Part shown: positions 22,201 to 32,790 of the stretch, in pieces
Layout of the letters: every line of letters begins with the position of its first letter
Position numbering within the stretch: the stretch's first letter is position 1
Origin: Adineta ricciae
Lineage: Eukaryota; Rotifera; Eurotatoria; Adinetida; Adinetidae
DNA: 64,000 nt
Direction of reading: 5' to 3'
Assembly (NCBI GenBank): GCA_905250025.1
Contig: CAJNOJ010000124.1
Coordinates: forward strand, 186,001 to 250,000
Program-made: the position numbers and the translations under genes
Notes under the pieces: generated by a model
What the model was told of the DNA's origin: nothing
Databases searched by the model: none
The model's input: the letters and a program-made list of their open reading frames with translations, nothing else

Positions 22201-22511
22201 TAATAACTATTGATTTTCAAAATGAAAACTTAGTAGCTCGATGTGGCGATGAAATTCTTGCTAGTGTTCCCGATCTAATCACTTTAGTTGAACAAGATTC
22301 CGGTGAACCATTGTCAACAGAGACTGTGAAATACGGTTGTCGTGTCTCGGTGCTTCTTCTCCCGGCACCAGAATCAATGACAACACCGCAAGCACTGAAA
22401 TATGTTGGACCTGCTGTTTTTGGTTATAATCATGAGTTTGACATGCAATTGTTACCTCGCTCTGCAATTCAGTCTGTATGGGATGTGTATTACAAAAAAT
22501 CTTCTGCGTAA
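19288..22511 (+). CDS. Hydantoinase/oxoprolinase-DUF917 fusion, complete but with an in-frame stop
   Basis: Eight exons join in phase: 19288-19327, 19384-19416, 19480-19724, 19777-20331, 20394-20615, 20666-20848, 20911-21991 and 22039-22511, coding for about 943 residues. The N-terminal half is the HyuA ATPase-like fold: DVGGTNT at the start, TTHFINALIQRR, and a second phosphate motif DIGGTSTDIG. The C-terminal half is DUF917 (ILGCGGGGES, AEMGGANGLRNLL). Expected chemistry is ATP-assisted opening of hydantoin or 5-oxoproline-like rings. A TGA at 20206-20208 interrupts the conserved FASG-x-T-S-AMIGAAH segment where proline or similar is expected. This is either an inactivating mutation or a base error. 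The fusion is fungal/bacterial in type, so horizontal origin is likely. Confidence 0.85.
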
Positions 22512-22761
22512 TTCGAATGGTTGGAGCTATTTTTCAATGATTTTCCTCTTCAATAAATTTCATGCACACGTATACTAGATCTTTTAGTCTAGACTATATT
22601 TTGACTGCAGTCTCTTATATCTCGTCTATACAAGCTTAGGTCAGTTTCAGCTACAGCCTTTATCCATCAAAATATCATTTAGTATCGTTTCTGAAATGGA
22701 AGTGGATAAATGTCTGTTTACTATACATTATAATTACATCAGTGAGTAGGTGCGCAAGTTC

Positions 22762-24219
22762 TCAATCAGGTGATCTTGAAAGTGAGAAGGCAACTTTAAT
22801 ACTGGAATATTGATCATTACTACCAACTGTTCTTTCGTAAATCATTTCATATCTGATACCGTCGATACAAGTCTCATTGATAAGTTGTTGGAAATACCAG
22901 GTCGTCTTGTTTGTTTCTTCTGGCCGAAAGCTTCGATCAATCATCTCATCACAGCACCATGTTCTTTCCACCATGGATAAATCTTCGGTAGTTAGAATGC
23001 GATTGACCACACTGACTGAATGGCCCATAGTTAACAGCACGCTTTGATTCGTGTCATGATTAACGTAAAAATATCTTTTTAGAAAGGATTTGTCGAAGAT
23101 AGAATAGGCAGTATTTAAACGACGCACTGCTTCTTCTGTATTGTTCATGTTTAAAATAGGATACGGTTTCCAGTGACTAGACATGTGGTGCAAAGTGACT
23201 AACCCATTCACTCCACTTTCCAGCATACCAAGCATGTTTCCATAGTGATCCATCTGATGGAAATGGTGTTCTCTCGTTAGATTCACTCCTAACTCTTCAA
23301 CAACACATTTACCAATCATTTCATCCCCGCCGAATGAAGCGTAGAATCGGTCACATTGTTGGCGATGTTGCACGTATGATAATGCCAACGATCGACTCAA
23401 AAGGATGCCTGCACCACCATAGCCGAAGAACGCGCCATGTCGTTTAAGTATAAACTTTTTAGTAGACGTGTTTCCCAAATAGATTGCGTCTGACGAGTTG
23501 TATTGACGAAGAACATGCAGAAGATTGTTCACAAACCAAATTGTATCATCATCTCCCACGGCGAACCATTGTATTCGTCTTCGTTCATTCTGATGACTAT
23601 CGCTTTCCTGTTTCTTCCAACCATCATAGAATAATTCAAAATATCTTTGTTCATAACGTTCCACCGGCGACGTTTGTATCTCACAAAGAACTCCTTGTTG
23701 AAGAAGAAAGTCGGTGATATTGGTATAGTTCATAAAATCCTTTTCGTGGAAAACGATAAGACAATTAATACCGGGACGAGTCGCCCAAAACTTTAGAAAA
23801 TGTATCGTCGTGAGAATCCGTCTCGCATGCGTAGTAATAAGGAACAAGATTTCTTCGAGCATGTATTCGTGAGTACTGTAATTCGTTGCTGATATGGATG
23901 ATATTTCTCTGTATTGACCAGAAAATTGTGTGAGAAGTTTGTTATTTCTATGTGATATTTGATTATCGAAGATGTTCTGAATCTCAACAATTACAGCTCC
24001 CGGTGCAGTATGATTCCGTGTTGTTATGTTGCTCTTGTTAAGAAAATTACTTTGCATCAGCTTAGCATCATTAACTAGGATTTGAAAATAGAATATAATA
24101 CAGATAATAGTACCAAGTACCATTAGCCATCGTGATCTCCATCGTTTTCTTGCGCTGGGTTGAGTAAAAAAGAAAGTCAGTCGGTTGCTACAACGCCTCA
24201 GTAGAAAAATTTTCGCCAT
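22762..24219 (-). CDS. Type II membrane glycosyltransferase, paralogue 1 (right copy)
   Basis: This intronless gene of 485 aa is the counterpart of 2026-3489, with the same signal anchor, GDDDTIWF, YGGAGILLSRSLA, GGDEMIGKCV and FHQMDHYGN. The start differs: the ATG homologous to the left copy (24223-24225) runs into a stop after eight codons because one base is missing in the A/T run that follows. An overlapping ATG at 24217-24219 gives MAKIFLLRR and restores the conserved frame. In the core, 23507-23795 shares copy-specific variants with paralogue 2 of this copy (29968-30256). Role as for the left copy. Confidence 0.85.
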   Translation of the reverse strand: MAKIFLLRRCSNRLTFFFTQPSARKRWRSRWLMVLGTIICIIFYFQILVNDAKLMQSNFLNKSNITTRNHTAPGAVIVEIQNIFDNQISHRNNKLLTQFSGQYREISSISATNYSTHEYMLEEILFLITTHARRILTTIHFLKFWATRPGINCLIVFHEKDFMNYTNITDFLLQQGVLCEIQTSPVERYEQRYFELFYDGWKKQESDSHQNERRRIQWFAVGDDDTIWFVNNLLHVLRQYNSSDAIYLGNTSTKKFILKRHGAFFGYGGAGILLSRSLALSYVQHRQQCDRFYASFGGDEMIGKCVVEELGVNLTREHHFHQMDHYGNMLGMLESGVNGLVTLHHMSSHWKPYPILNMNNTEEAVRRLNTAYSIFDKSFLKRYFYVNHDTNQSVLLTMGHSVSVVNRILTTEDLSMVERTWCCDEMIDRSFRPEETNKTTWYFQQLINETCIDGIRYEMIYERTVGSNDQYSSIKVAFSLSRSPD

Positions 24220-24891
24220 TCCATTAACGTACGATAAATTCTTACTGATACAATCAGCTAAAACGCGAGTTTAATCAATCAATGGAATTTTTATTGACGC
24301 GTATGAATATAGAAAAATGTGTACACCATTTCACTCGTGTGACCATACTTACCTTCATACTCTATTTATTTAAACAGTCCATACCTCTCGTTTGAAACAG
24401 TTGAATTCTCTTTCGTCTGTTTCGTTAGAAACGAAAGGAGAAAAATGGTCGAGATTTTTTCGTCATTTCAACGCTGTTTTTTTTTACACAGATGGTTTTA
24501 ATGGTTTCGTATAAAAACAGGAAGATTTAAATCGAAATTTAATATGTGTATTTCTCAGTCTATAAATGTATCGTGAGACGTACGTATTTCAGTATCGTTC
24601 AAACTGATTGTGATTGCACTACGATAAGCATTCATACTGATGCTTGGCAAAGACACACTTAGTGATTGTTTTCATTCATCAAAGCGATTTGTTCCTCCGG
24701 GACTTCGTAAAAGCCGAGTCGATTAGGATAGAAAAGAGAACCATTAGGCATAGTCGAATGTTTATTTCTTTTATTCTGCATTTTTGCATTTCATAAGTGA
24801 ACTTATCATAGAACAAAAACACAAAAGAAAAATAATCGATTTGTGTCAACCATTTCAACTATGATATACTATTAATTTAACCGTTGGTGCA
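24220..24891. other. Intergenic 24220-24891
   Basis: This is the colinear counterpart of 3490-4154 with substitutions and small indels; no coding signal. Confidence 0.6.
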
Positions 24892-26401
24892 TCATTGTGA
24901 GGGGCAGAAACCGGAACCTTTGTGAGCGCAGACACGTAATGCAACATCATCGATGACGATGTCATTGCCGCTACCGCCACGTGCATTTGAAATCATTAAG
25001 AGATTTACTGAGCTTTTCGTTGCGACGAACGAAAAACCGTACTTCTTCCAAGCCAATGTACTGGTTTCAGGAACATTGCCTGAATTCAATTGAGCAAGTA
25101 ATTCATTTCCATCGACGGAACGAACTTCAAAGAGAACGTTTGGTTCGATTTTGCATGATTTTTTACAGAGATTAGCCAAGTAAACCGAAAATTCGTAACG
25201 CAGACCGACGCATAAATTGTCGACTCTGCCATTGTAAAATTGGCCTGGCTCAAAGTTTGCATTGACTAAATACATGTATCCACCTTCGTCTCCTGTATGA
25301 TCTTTTGCGCCAGTATGCCAAGCATCATTATGATTGTAAATGGAGTTGAGCAAAGCAAAGTGACCATCATGTATGGCTGGTTCTCGTCGTTGTTTATATG
25401 TTGTAGTAAAATTGAATTCAGATGGTAAGGCAGAAGAAAACTGACGCGAACCCTTTCCAAATGTGACTTTTAGAATTGGTTCTCCAACAAATTCGTCGTT
25501 ATCAAAGCATAAACCAGTTGATTCTAAAACGAAAGGAAGACAAGATAGAAAATACAGATATCGAACGCAAAGATCTTCAATACGTACGAACTTCACATAG
25601 TGAACCACTAAAGCCTTCTGGACAACTACAAACATTGTCGCCGATGCAACTGCCGCCATTTTTACATACAGTATTGCAAACAGCTAAAATCATAGAAATA
25701 CAGTTGAGAAAAGCTACGTCTTTTCAATACAAAATTAAATCAATTATGTCAGAGTTTAGTGTACCAATTAAAAACCTCCAACGTTAATAAAAAATAGTCG
25801 TCGATTCATCAAGCATGCTTGTGAACGTATTTTGAATAGGGCTATCAAACTTACGATATACTTGTGTTGTTTCCTCCACGATCGCTGCAAGTAATTCTTC
25901 AGGTGTTGTCGTCATTGGTTCTTCGGTTGTCATCACTGGCTCTTCAGTTGTTGTTGACATTGGTTCTTCAGTTGTCGTCACTGGTTCTTCGGTTGTTGTC
26001 GTCATTGGTTCCTCAGTTGTTGTTGACATTGGTTCTTCGGTTGTTGTCGTCATTGGTTCTTCGGTCGTTGTCGACATTGGTTCTTCGGTTGTGGTCACTG
26101 GTTCTTCAGTTGTTGTCGACATTGGTTCTTCAGTTGTTGTTGACATTGGTTCTTCGGTTGTGGTCATTGGTTCTTCGGTTGTTGTCGACATTGGTTCTTC
26201 GGTTGTGGTCATTGGTTCTTCAGTTGTTGTCGACATTGGTTCTTCGGTTGTTGTCACTGGTTCTTCAGTTGTTGTTGACATTGGTTCTTCGGTTGTCGTC
26301 ATCGGCTCTTCGGTCGTTGTCGTCATTGGTTCTTCAGTTGTTGTTGACATTGGTTCTTCGGTCGTTGTTGTTCCTTGAGTAGTTGTTGTAACCGATGGCA
26401 T
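24892..26401 (-). CDS. Secreted mucin-like protein with EGF and MAM-like domain (right copy)
   Basis: Exons 25855-26401 (Thr-rich repeats), 25588-25683 (EGF) and 24892-25523 (C-terminal domain) join in the same phases as in the left copy. The repeat array is longer, about 20 TTEEP units against 11. The EGF exon keeps six cysteines, although its first spacer differs ([11 protein letters not shown]). The C-terminal domain ends [17 protein letters not shown]...GFCPSQ. As in the left copy the ATG before the repeats lacks a signal peptide, and joining to the His-rich gene upstream is possible. Confidence 0.7.
25905..26385 (-). repeat. Minisatellite coding TTEEP repeats (right copy)
   Basis: About 20 alternating 21/24-bp units encode TTTEEPM and STTTEEPM/V. 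The higher-order alternation (seven- then eight-residue units) is more regular than in the left copy. Antisense frames (25864-26382, 26091-26378) are open only because of the repeat. Confidence 0.85.
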
Positions 26402-26782
26402 TTTTGTTGATCTTTCTGTTTTTAACGACAGAAATGTATGAAAAGATTTATTGTGAACACATACGTGTTTTGAGACATTGAAAAATATTAATAGACTTAC
26501 TAGGATACTATCTTTTTAGTTGTAACATAGTAACTAAAACTCATACACGCTAACATAAGGATCGGACTTATCTATAGTTTTAAAAAATTGCTCTCCTGGA
26601 TGTATATAAAAGTGGTTAAATCTGCGGATAAGTCTCACAAGCTAGAAAACAAATCCGTAAGACAAACTGCACACATGTTCCATTTTCTAGCACGCAGTCT
26701 TGAAAATTAAATAGGTTATATATCTCGAGTGTGTGTATTTTTTCTACGTGTCACTATCTGATCCAAAGCGTCAGTCATCTCA

Positions 26783-27895
26783 TTAAATAAAGGTGAGGAA
26801 CTGAACTGTAAAGTAAAAAGCATGATATTAACGTAAAGTTATAAACGTATTTATTTATATATATATTATACCAATTACAGTACTTACGAGCACATCTGTT
26901 ATCCTTATTGCAGAATCCGCTTGCACAATCACGATCAGCCCGACACTTCTTCTTATCAGCACATGGTGGACAACGCTTACCTCCACAATCGATATCAGTC
27001 TCTTGTTTGCTAATTTTTCCATTCATGCACTTTTTATCTAAAAATGGAAAATACGTGGAATTCTCAAGTCTTCACATCTAAAATTGTCATTCTTGCTCTC
27101 GATTATCACCGTATCTACAGCAAAAGACATAGTAAAATTAGTCTTCTTACTTTTCTTTTTTGGTGGTTCTTTCTCTTTAGAATGGTCGTGTTCTTCGGAA
27201 TGGGAATGTTCGCGTTCCTTGGAGTGATCGTGCTCTTCAGAATGAGAATGTCCACGTTCCTTGGAGTGGTCGTGTTCTTCGGAATGGGAATGTCCACGTT
27301 CCTTGGAATGGTCGTGTTCTTCGGAATGAGAATGTTCACGTTCCTTGGAGTGGTCGTGTTCTTCGGAATGAGAATGTTCACGTTCCTTGGAGTGGTCGTG
27401 TTCTTCGGAATGAGAATGTCCACGTTCCTTGGAGTGGTCGTGTTCTTCGGAAGGGGAATGTCCACGTTCCTTGGAGTGGTCGTGTTCTTCGGAATGAGAA
27501 TGTTCACGTTCCTTGGAGTGGTCGTGTTCTTCGGAATGAGAATGTCCACGTTCCTTGGAGTGGTCGTGTTCTTCGGAATGGGAATGTCCACGTTCCTTGG
27601 AGTGGTCGTGTTCTTCGGAATGAGAATGTCCACGTTCCTTGGAGTGGTCGTGTTCTTCGGAATGAGAATGTTCACGTTCCTTGGAGTGGTCGTGTTCTTC
27701 GGAATGAGAATGTCCACGTTCCTTGGAGTGGTCGTGTTCTTCGGAATGAGAATGTCCACGTTCCTTGGAGTGGTCGTGTTCTTCGGAATGGGAATGTCCA
27801 CGTTCCTTGGAATGGTCGTACTCTTCGGAATGAGAATGTTCTTTGGAATTTGACTCATCTTTTGATGATACTTTGTCGTGTTTAGGTCTTGCCAT
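26783..27895 (-). CDS. His-rich repeat protein with Cys-rich motif (right copy)
   Basis: Coding segments are 27076-27895, 26888-27037 and 26783-26805. Compared with the left copy there is a 23-bp insertion at about 27063-27085, which would shift the frame. A 38-bp GT-AG segment (27038-27075) restores it if spliced, giving NFRYKKCMNGK where the left copy reads straight through. The repeat array has 16 units of HSHSEEHDHSKERG against about 6.5. The Cys-rich end CGGKRCPPC...CASGFC...C is kept. As in the left copy, a hydrophobic stretch upstream (to about 27980) is in frame but has no ATG. Function unknown; a metal-binding or structural surface protein is a guess. Confidence 0.55.
27175..27846 (-). 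repeat. 42-bp minisatellite coding His-rich repeats, 16 units (right copy)
   Basis: This is exactly 672 bp, 16 tandem units of 42 bp. Units are nearly identical; the last position alternates between Gly and Glu codons, and one unit has HSPS. The recent homogenisation contrasts with the shorter, more diverged left array. Confidence 0.92.
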
Positions 27896-28459
27896 ACATT
27901 GCCAACAGCAAATCGTCAACAGAAGTATTCCGACACAACTTAAACATACGAAAGAAAAGCGTTGTGCATTATTCAAGTTCAATGAAACTGAGTGATCTCT
28001 GGTCTCTGCTTTAGCTGGTGAACTGTAGACATATCTCAAATTATAACGAACATTGATAAAGATCAATGCAATGCTTTTATGTAAAACATTCCTTTCGATA
28101 TATGATGATCTGGATGAAAGTTTACACTCTCGCTCATTTTCGGTACGCCTAGAATATTAAAAAGTTATTACTATAATGTCAAACGCATCGTTGGAAAGTT
28201 GAATTGAACGAAACAGAAACAGTCGAAATGATTACCACTTGATCAGCTAAATAGAATGAAGTCAGGAACCATACAAAAGCAACGTTTGAAAGCAGTAGAT
28301 AGCTCTATTCTACAGAAGCGTAGAACTAACTACAAAGAAAGTGACTTACCTGATTGTTGTTTGGAGAGGTGATTCTCGCAACAAAAAAATGATATACGGC
28401 CTTTACTTCTTCGGTGATATTTATACTGGCAGGTTATTCTACATTTTCGTAGATTTATT

Positions 28460-28696
28460 TTATTGATATACAGTCGTATCACTGCTCTCTCTTGTAATTG
28501 ACTCTATTAATCTATGGAAACGAAAAACCATCCTCACATCCTGAAGGATTAAAAAAATAATAAACACATTTGAGATATTTTTGGCTTCTACAGAATTTTT
28601 CGAGAATCTTTTGTGTATTTCATATATACGGGGAAATATTTCAATGTCCACAAATCCGTTTGTTCTAAGTAGATTGGTCACCGATTGAGCATTATA
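28460..28696 (-). other. Orphan exon-like open frame (right copy)
   Basis: Counterpart of 7089-7325, also open from an AG site to a stop. Replacements such as V-to-I, R-to-F and C-to-D show little constraint. Possibly a methyltransferase-tail remnant; no partner exons are seen. Confidence 0.2.
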
Positions 28697-29237
28697 CTGA
28701 AACTTTTAACAATGCCATATTCTCAAATACTCCTGTTAATTTATATTTGCTTTCCGAGTTCTATTGAAGAGTCAATAACAAATTAAAAGACGTCATATCG
28801 TAGTATTTTCATCTTGATCGTCGGTATCTGCTAATCACTATCAATATCGAATTTTATGGGGAAAACAATAAGATATATTTACCAATGAGAAAAAGCAATT
28901 AGCTTTTCTTTTATTCTTTCAAAAGACTCGAATGATTGCTGTTTTCATCGAAGTATTAAAAACACGTATTTTGATTGAAATAAAATCAATACTGTAGATT
29001 AAAACAGCGTCAAAAAAACAGGCACGCACTTTAAAAAATAACCTATATGCATGCATATACGTATATCATAATTGTACTTATAATTATCAAATATAAGGCG
29101 CACATCGTACGCGGATGAATTAATTTGTTAACGAAGTGATCCCGTGGGCAATGCAACAAGAGAATTGTATAATTAGTGGAATGGCTAAACAAATGATCGA
29201 AGAAAGTCTCGTTCGTCGATGTCACTCGATTGATGGA
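28697..29237. other. Intergenic 28697-29237
   Basis: Counterpart of 7326-7863; no gene recognised. Confidence 0.6.
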
Positions 29238-30710
29238 TCACTCTTTGATTGTTACTTTTATAGTTGAGTAAAGATCACTCTGACGCTTTTTACCTTCGTA
29301 AATCATTACATATTTGACACCGTCGATACAGGTCTCATTGATAAGTCGTTGAAAGTACCAAGTCGTCTTATTTCTTTCTGCTGTCCGAAATCTTCGATCC
29401 ATCATCTCATCACAACACCAGGTTTGTTCAACGAATGATAAATCTTCACCAGTCAAGATGCGATTGAATATACTGATTGAATAACCTAGAGTTAACAGCA
29501 CGCTTTGATTCATCTCACGATTGATGTAAAGATATCTTTTCAGAAAGGATTTGTCGAAGGTAGAATAGGCAATATTGAAACGGCGCATTGTCTCACTCAC
29601 CAGATCAATCTGAACGTCAGAAAATGGTCTCCAACTTTTGAATACATGATGCAAAGTAACCAAACCATCCATTCCACTTTCCATCAAACCAAGCATATTT
29701 CCTAAATGATCCATCTGATGGAAATGATGATCTCTCGTTAGATTCACTCCTAACTCTTCAACAACACATTTACCAATCATTTCATCCCCACCATATGTGT
29801 AGTAAAATCGTTCACATTGTTGGCGATGCTGTACATATGATAACGCTAGCGACCGACTGAAAACAATACCTGCACCACCGTAGGCATAGTAAGCACCATG
29901 TTTTTTGATTTGCAATCTCTTAGTTGAAATATTTCCTAAATATATTTTATCGGTTGAGTTATGTTGACGAAGAACATGCAGAAGATTGTTCACAAACCAA
30001 ATTGTATCATCATCGCCCACAGCAAACCATTGTATTCGTCTTCGTTCATTCTGATGACTATCGCTTTCCTGTTTCTTCCAACCATCATAGAATAATTCAA
30101 AATATCTTTGTTCGAAACGCTCCACTGGCGATGTTTGTATCTCACAAAGAACTCCTTGTTGAAGAAGAAAGTCGGTGATATTGGTATAGTTCATAAAATC
30201 CTTTTCGTGGAAAACAATAAGACAATTAATACCGGGATGAGTCGCCCAAAACTTTACATAATCAATTGTCGTAAAAATACGTTTTGTATGAGTAGTAAGA
30301 ATAAATATGATATCTTCGAGTGAATACTCGTTGGTAATATTTTCATTTAATGATGTCGATGATATCTCTCTGTATTGACCAGAAAATTGTGTGAGAAGTT
30401 TGTTATTTCTGTGTGATATTTGATTATCGAATATGCGTTGAATCTCTACATGAAATGTCGTTCTTATGCTTTTATTCAATACCAAAGTAACACTTGCATC
30501 ATGAACAGCATGTGTCATTGATCGAATACCAATAATCCGGCGACGAAAATGAAGCAGGAAAAATAGCATAATACCAGTTATGATAATACATTTGATCCAT
30601 CGTAATTTCAAAATCCGATTGATTAGCCATTTTGTTTTATATGATTGACTGGCAAAGGTAATAGAACCATTGAAACAACGTTTTACTAAAAATAATTTCT
30701 GCCATTTCAT
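29238..30710 (-). CDS. Type II membrane glycosyltransferase, paralogue 2 (right copy)
   Basis: This is an intronless gene of 490 aa, counterpart of 7864-9336, with a signal anchor (CIIITGIMLFFLLHF), GDDDTIWF, YGGAGIVFSRSLA, GGDEMIGKCV and FHQMDHLGN. Its catalytic core carries the right-copy variants (for example ERRRIQWF and LFYDGWKKQ) also present in paralogue 1 at 22762-24219. Both left-copy genes have ERRKIQWF and LFYNGWKKQ instead. Confidence 0.85.
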   Translation of the reverse strand: MKWQKLFLVKRCFNGSITFASQSYKTKWLINRILKLRWIKCIIITGIMLFFLLHFRRRIIGIRSMTHAVHDASVTLVLNKSIRTTFHVEIQRIFDNQISHRNNKLLTQFSGQYREISSTSLNENITNEYSLEDIIFILTTHTKRIFTTIDYVKFWATHPGINCLIVFHEKDFMNYTNITDFLLQQGVLCEIQTSPVERFEQRYFELFYDGWKKQESDSHQNERRRIQWFAVGDDDTIWFVNNLLHVLRQHNSTDKIYLGNISTKRLQIKKHGAYYAYGGAGIVFSRSLALSYVQHRQQCERFYYTYGGDEMIGKCVVEELGVNLTRDHHFHQMDHLGNMLGLMESGMDGLVTLHHVFKSWRPFSDVQIDLVSETMRRFNIAYSTFDKSFLKRYLYINREMNQSVLLTLGYSISIFNRILTGEDLSFVEQTWCCDEMMDRRFRTAERNKTTWYFQRLINETCIDGVKYVMIYEGKKRQSDLYSTIKVTIKE

Positions 30711-30968
30711 TTAGACGCAACACACCAAATAAATTTGTTTGTCGTTACGCACACATGTGCCTACATGCACTGTAAAACGTAGTTTCGTTCTCTTCATTCT
30801 CGAATTTTTCTTCGTGTGACAAGAACAGAAAGAGGAAAACAGAGACTCGATAGAATTCATTCAGAGTAGGCATCGTCAAATCGACGTGTAAATCTGTGTT
30901 TATTTCAGAATATAGCACACAATCAACAACAAAAAAGAAATATATGAGTTCATAATAGATCAATTTTC

Positions 30969-32790
30969 CTATAATTTCCAAAATTTTGTTACGCGTGCAG
31001 CTCCATTTTCTGAGACACACAAATTTAATTGTGAATCCAACGCCACACCGTATGGAAGAATGAAAAAGCTACCTCCACTGCCAAATCCAGCAATCGTAAC
31101 ACCTGTGGTATCTCCTTTACAAAAAAGTTGAATACGCGAATTCAATGAATCAACAACATAGACGTTTTTCCACTGATCTAACGTTACACCCAATGGTCCA
31201 CTTAACTGAGTAGATGATGATCCGGAACTTCCAGCAATCCCAGCAACAATAGTACCATTCGGTGCGTTTATTCGCCACTTTGTCACTGTATGCGATCCAG
31301 TGTTAACAATGTACAGATTTTGATTAGACTCATCGTAATATATACTAGTTGGATTATTTAGCTTATCTATTGTTGAGCCTACAAGTAAATCAGATAGTAT
31401 AGGCACTTGTGTAGAATGTATAAATTAACTACCTTGCCCATTGCCTCCGGCAACGATTATTCCCGCCGTCGCGCCTGGACTCCATTTTGTTACGCGATGA
31501 TTAAAGTATTCTGATGCATATACATTCGAACTTGAGTCAACCCATACCCCATACGGATTTCTCACTTGATTGAGTGTGCTTCCAGGTGTACCATTGCCAG
31601 CCACTATCACGCCTGAAGATGCGCCATTTAACCAACGAATTATTCGATGGTTCCCCGCATCGGCGATGTAAGTTGCTTGATTTGAATCAGCATAATTAAA
31701 ACGTGTACCCATTGCACTCAATTCATTCAGTCCGCTTCCCGAACTACCTCCAGCTACCAAAACTCCTGTTGCTGCACCAGGTAGATATTTTAGTGAACGA
31801 GCGTGTCCAGTATCATCGATGTATAGAGCATCGTTCGAATCGATAAATATACCGGTTGGTGAAGATAATTGATTTAGGGATGGACCTTGAGAACCATTGC
31901 CTGCATAGATAGTGCCTGTCGTATTCCAAAATATCCTCGTAACGCCTGGAAACAAAATAATAACAAACGAACTGTCACAGTTGTCGTATATAAATACATA
32001 CATGGATTATTATCAGGCGTTGAATCTAATAATGACACGTGAGCGAAAGAGAATATTCTTCATAGAATGAGGAATAAGAGATCATAAGTATATCTTACTT
32101 GACGATGTGACGTTTGGCTTGATCAAAACAGCAAGCAGAGTTGCTACGACTGCTATACAAAGAATAAATGCAGTAATGATCGAACATATAATAATAGAAC
32201 GGGTATATCTGGAGAGGAAATCATGATGATCGAACAGAGAAAGAATCAAATAAGTACTTACTTCTTCTTTCGATTATTTTCTCTATTCTTATGGTAATTA
32301 TTTGTTACGCCCTTTCGATCGGTCCACTTCACAGCACTGAACAAATCTGGTGAACAGCGTTGATTTTCAACAGGGTCTGTTTTAATTGAAGAACTATCAT
32401 CTTCAAAAGTGCACTCCCTCGCTTCGGATGGTGTAGGACGAACTTTACCAGAACTAACAGAGCTACTTATGATAGTTCTTGATTGTTGCACAATGCTTTT
32501 TGAGATTGATTTTTCTTGACCATGACTGCGTGCAACGGAATTCTTGCCGATCGAACGATGGCTATTTTTCGATCGAATACTTGTATGAATTGTACGTGAA
32601 TGCAACGTTGGTAATGACGATGACAGTCGATGGTGATTCTGAATTGTTTAAAGAAAAAAAGAATAGCGAAGCGATGATTAATGAGAAGATAACGAACGCG
32701 ACTGTGCCGATGACGAGATATCTCGATGACTTTTAGTTGAACTTTGTGAGAATGATCGCTGAATGGTTCTATGCGACTTCGCGTTGACAT
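30969..32790 (-). CDS. Single-pass membrane protein with NHL repeats (right copy, one extra intron)
   Basis: Exons 32698-32790, 32262-32638, 32099-32208, 31433-31945 and 30969-31378. Exon 1 of the left copy is split here by an 80-bp insertion. This contains a 59-bp GT-AG intron (32639-32697, with a polypyrimidine tract before CAG) plus 21 coding bases, so the frame is kept (ISRHRHSR|NHHRLSSSL against ISRHRLSSSL). The rest matches the left gene: basic Ser-rich N-terminus, one membrane helix, then an NHL propeller. Without splicing the insertion would frameshift the protein. Confidence 0.8.
32639..32697 (-). other. Polymorphic 59-bp intron, absent from the left copy
   Basis: It begins GTTCGT and ends with a T-rich tract and ATTCAG, in phase 0. 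The surrounding 80-bp insertion is flanked by a repeated CATCG, so it fits either gain with duplication or loss by microhomology deletion in the left copy. Confidence 0.65.

Noticed and set aside
25864-26382. Plus-strand Leu/Ser- and Val-rich frames opposite the TTEEP repeats
   Set aside because: Repeat shadow; no start context, no splicing partners, composition imposed by the antisense Thr/Glu codons.
27044-27853. Long plus-strand frame of hydrophobic repeats opposite the His-rich gene
   Set aside because: It is a by-product of the 42-bp repeat, which leaves several frames open on both strands; the Cys-rich downstream exon supports the minus strand.
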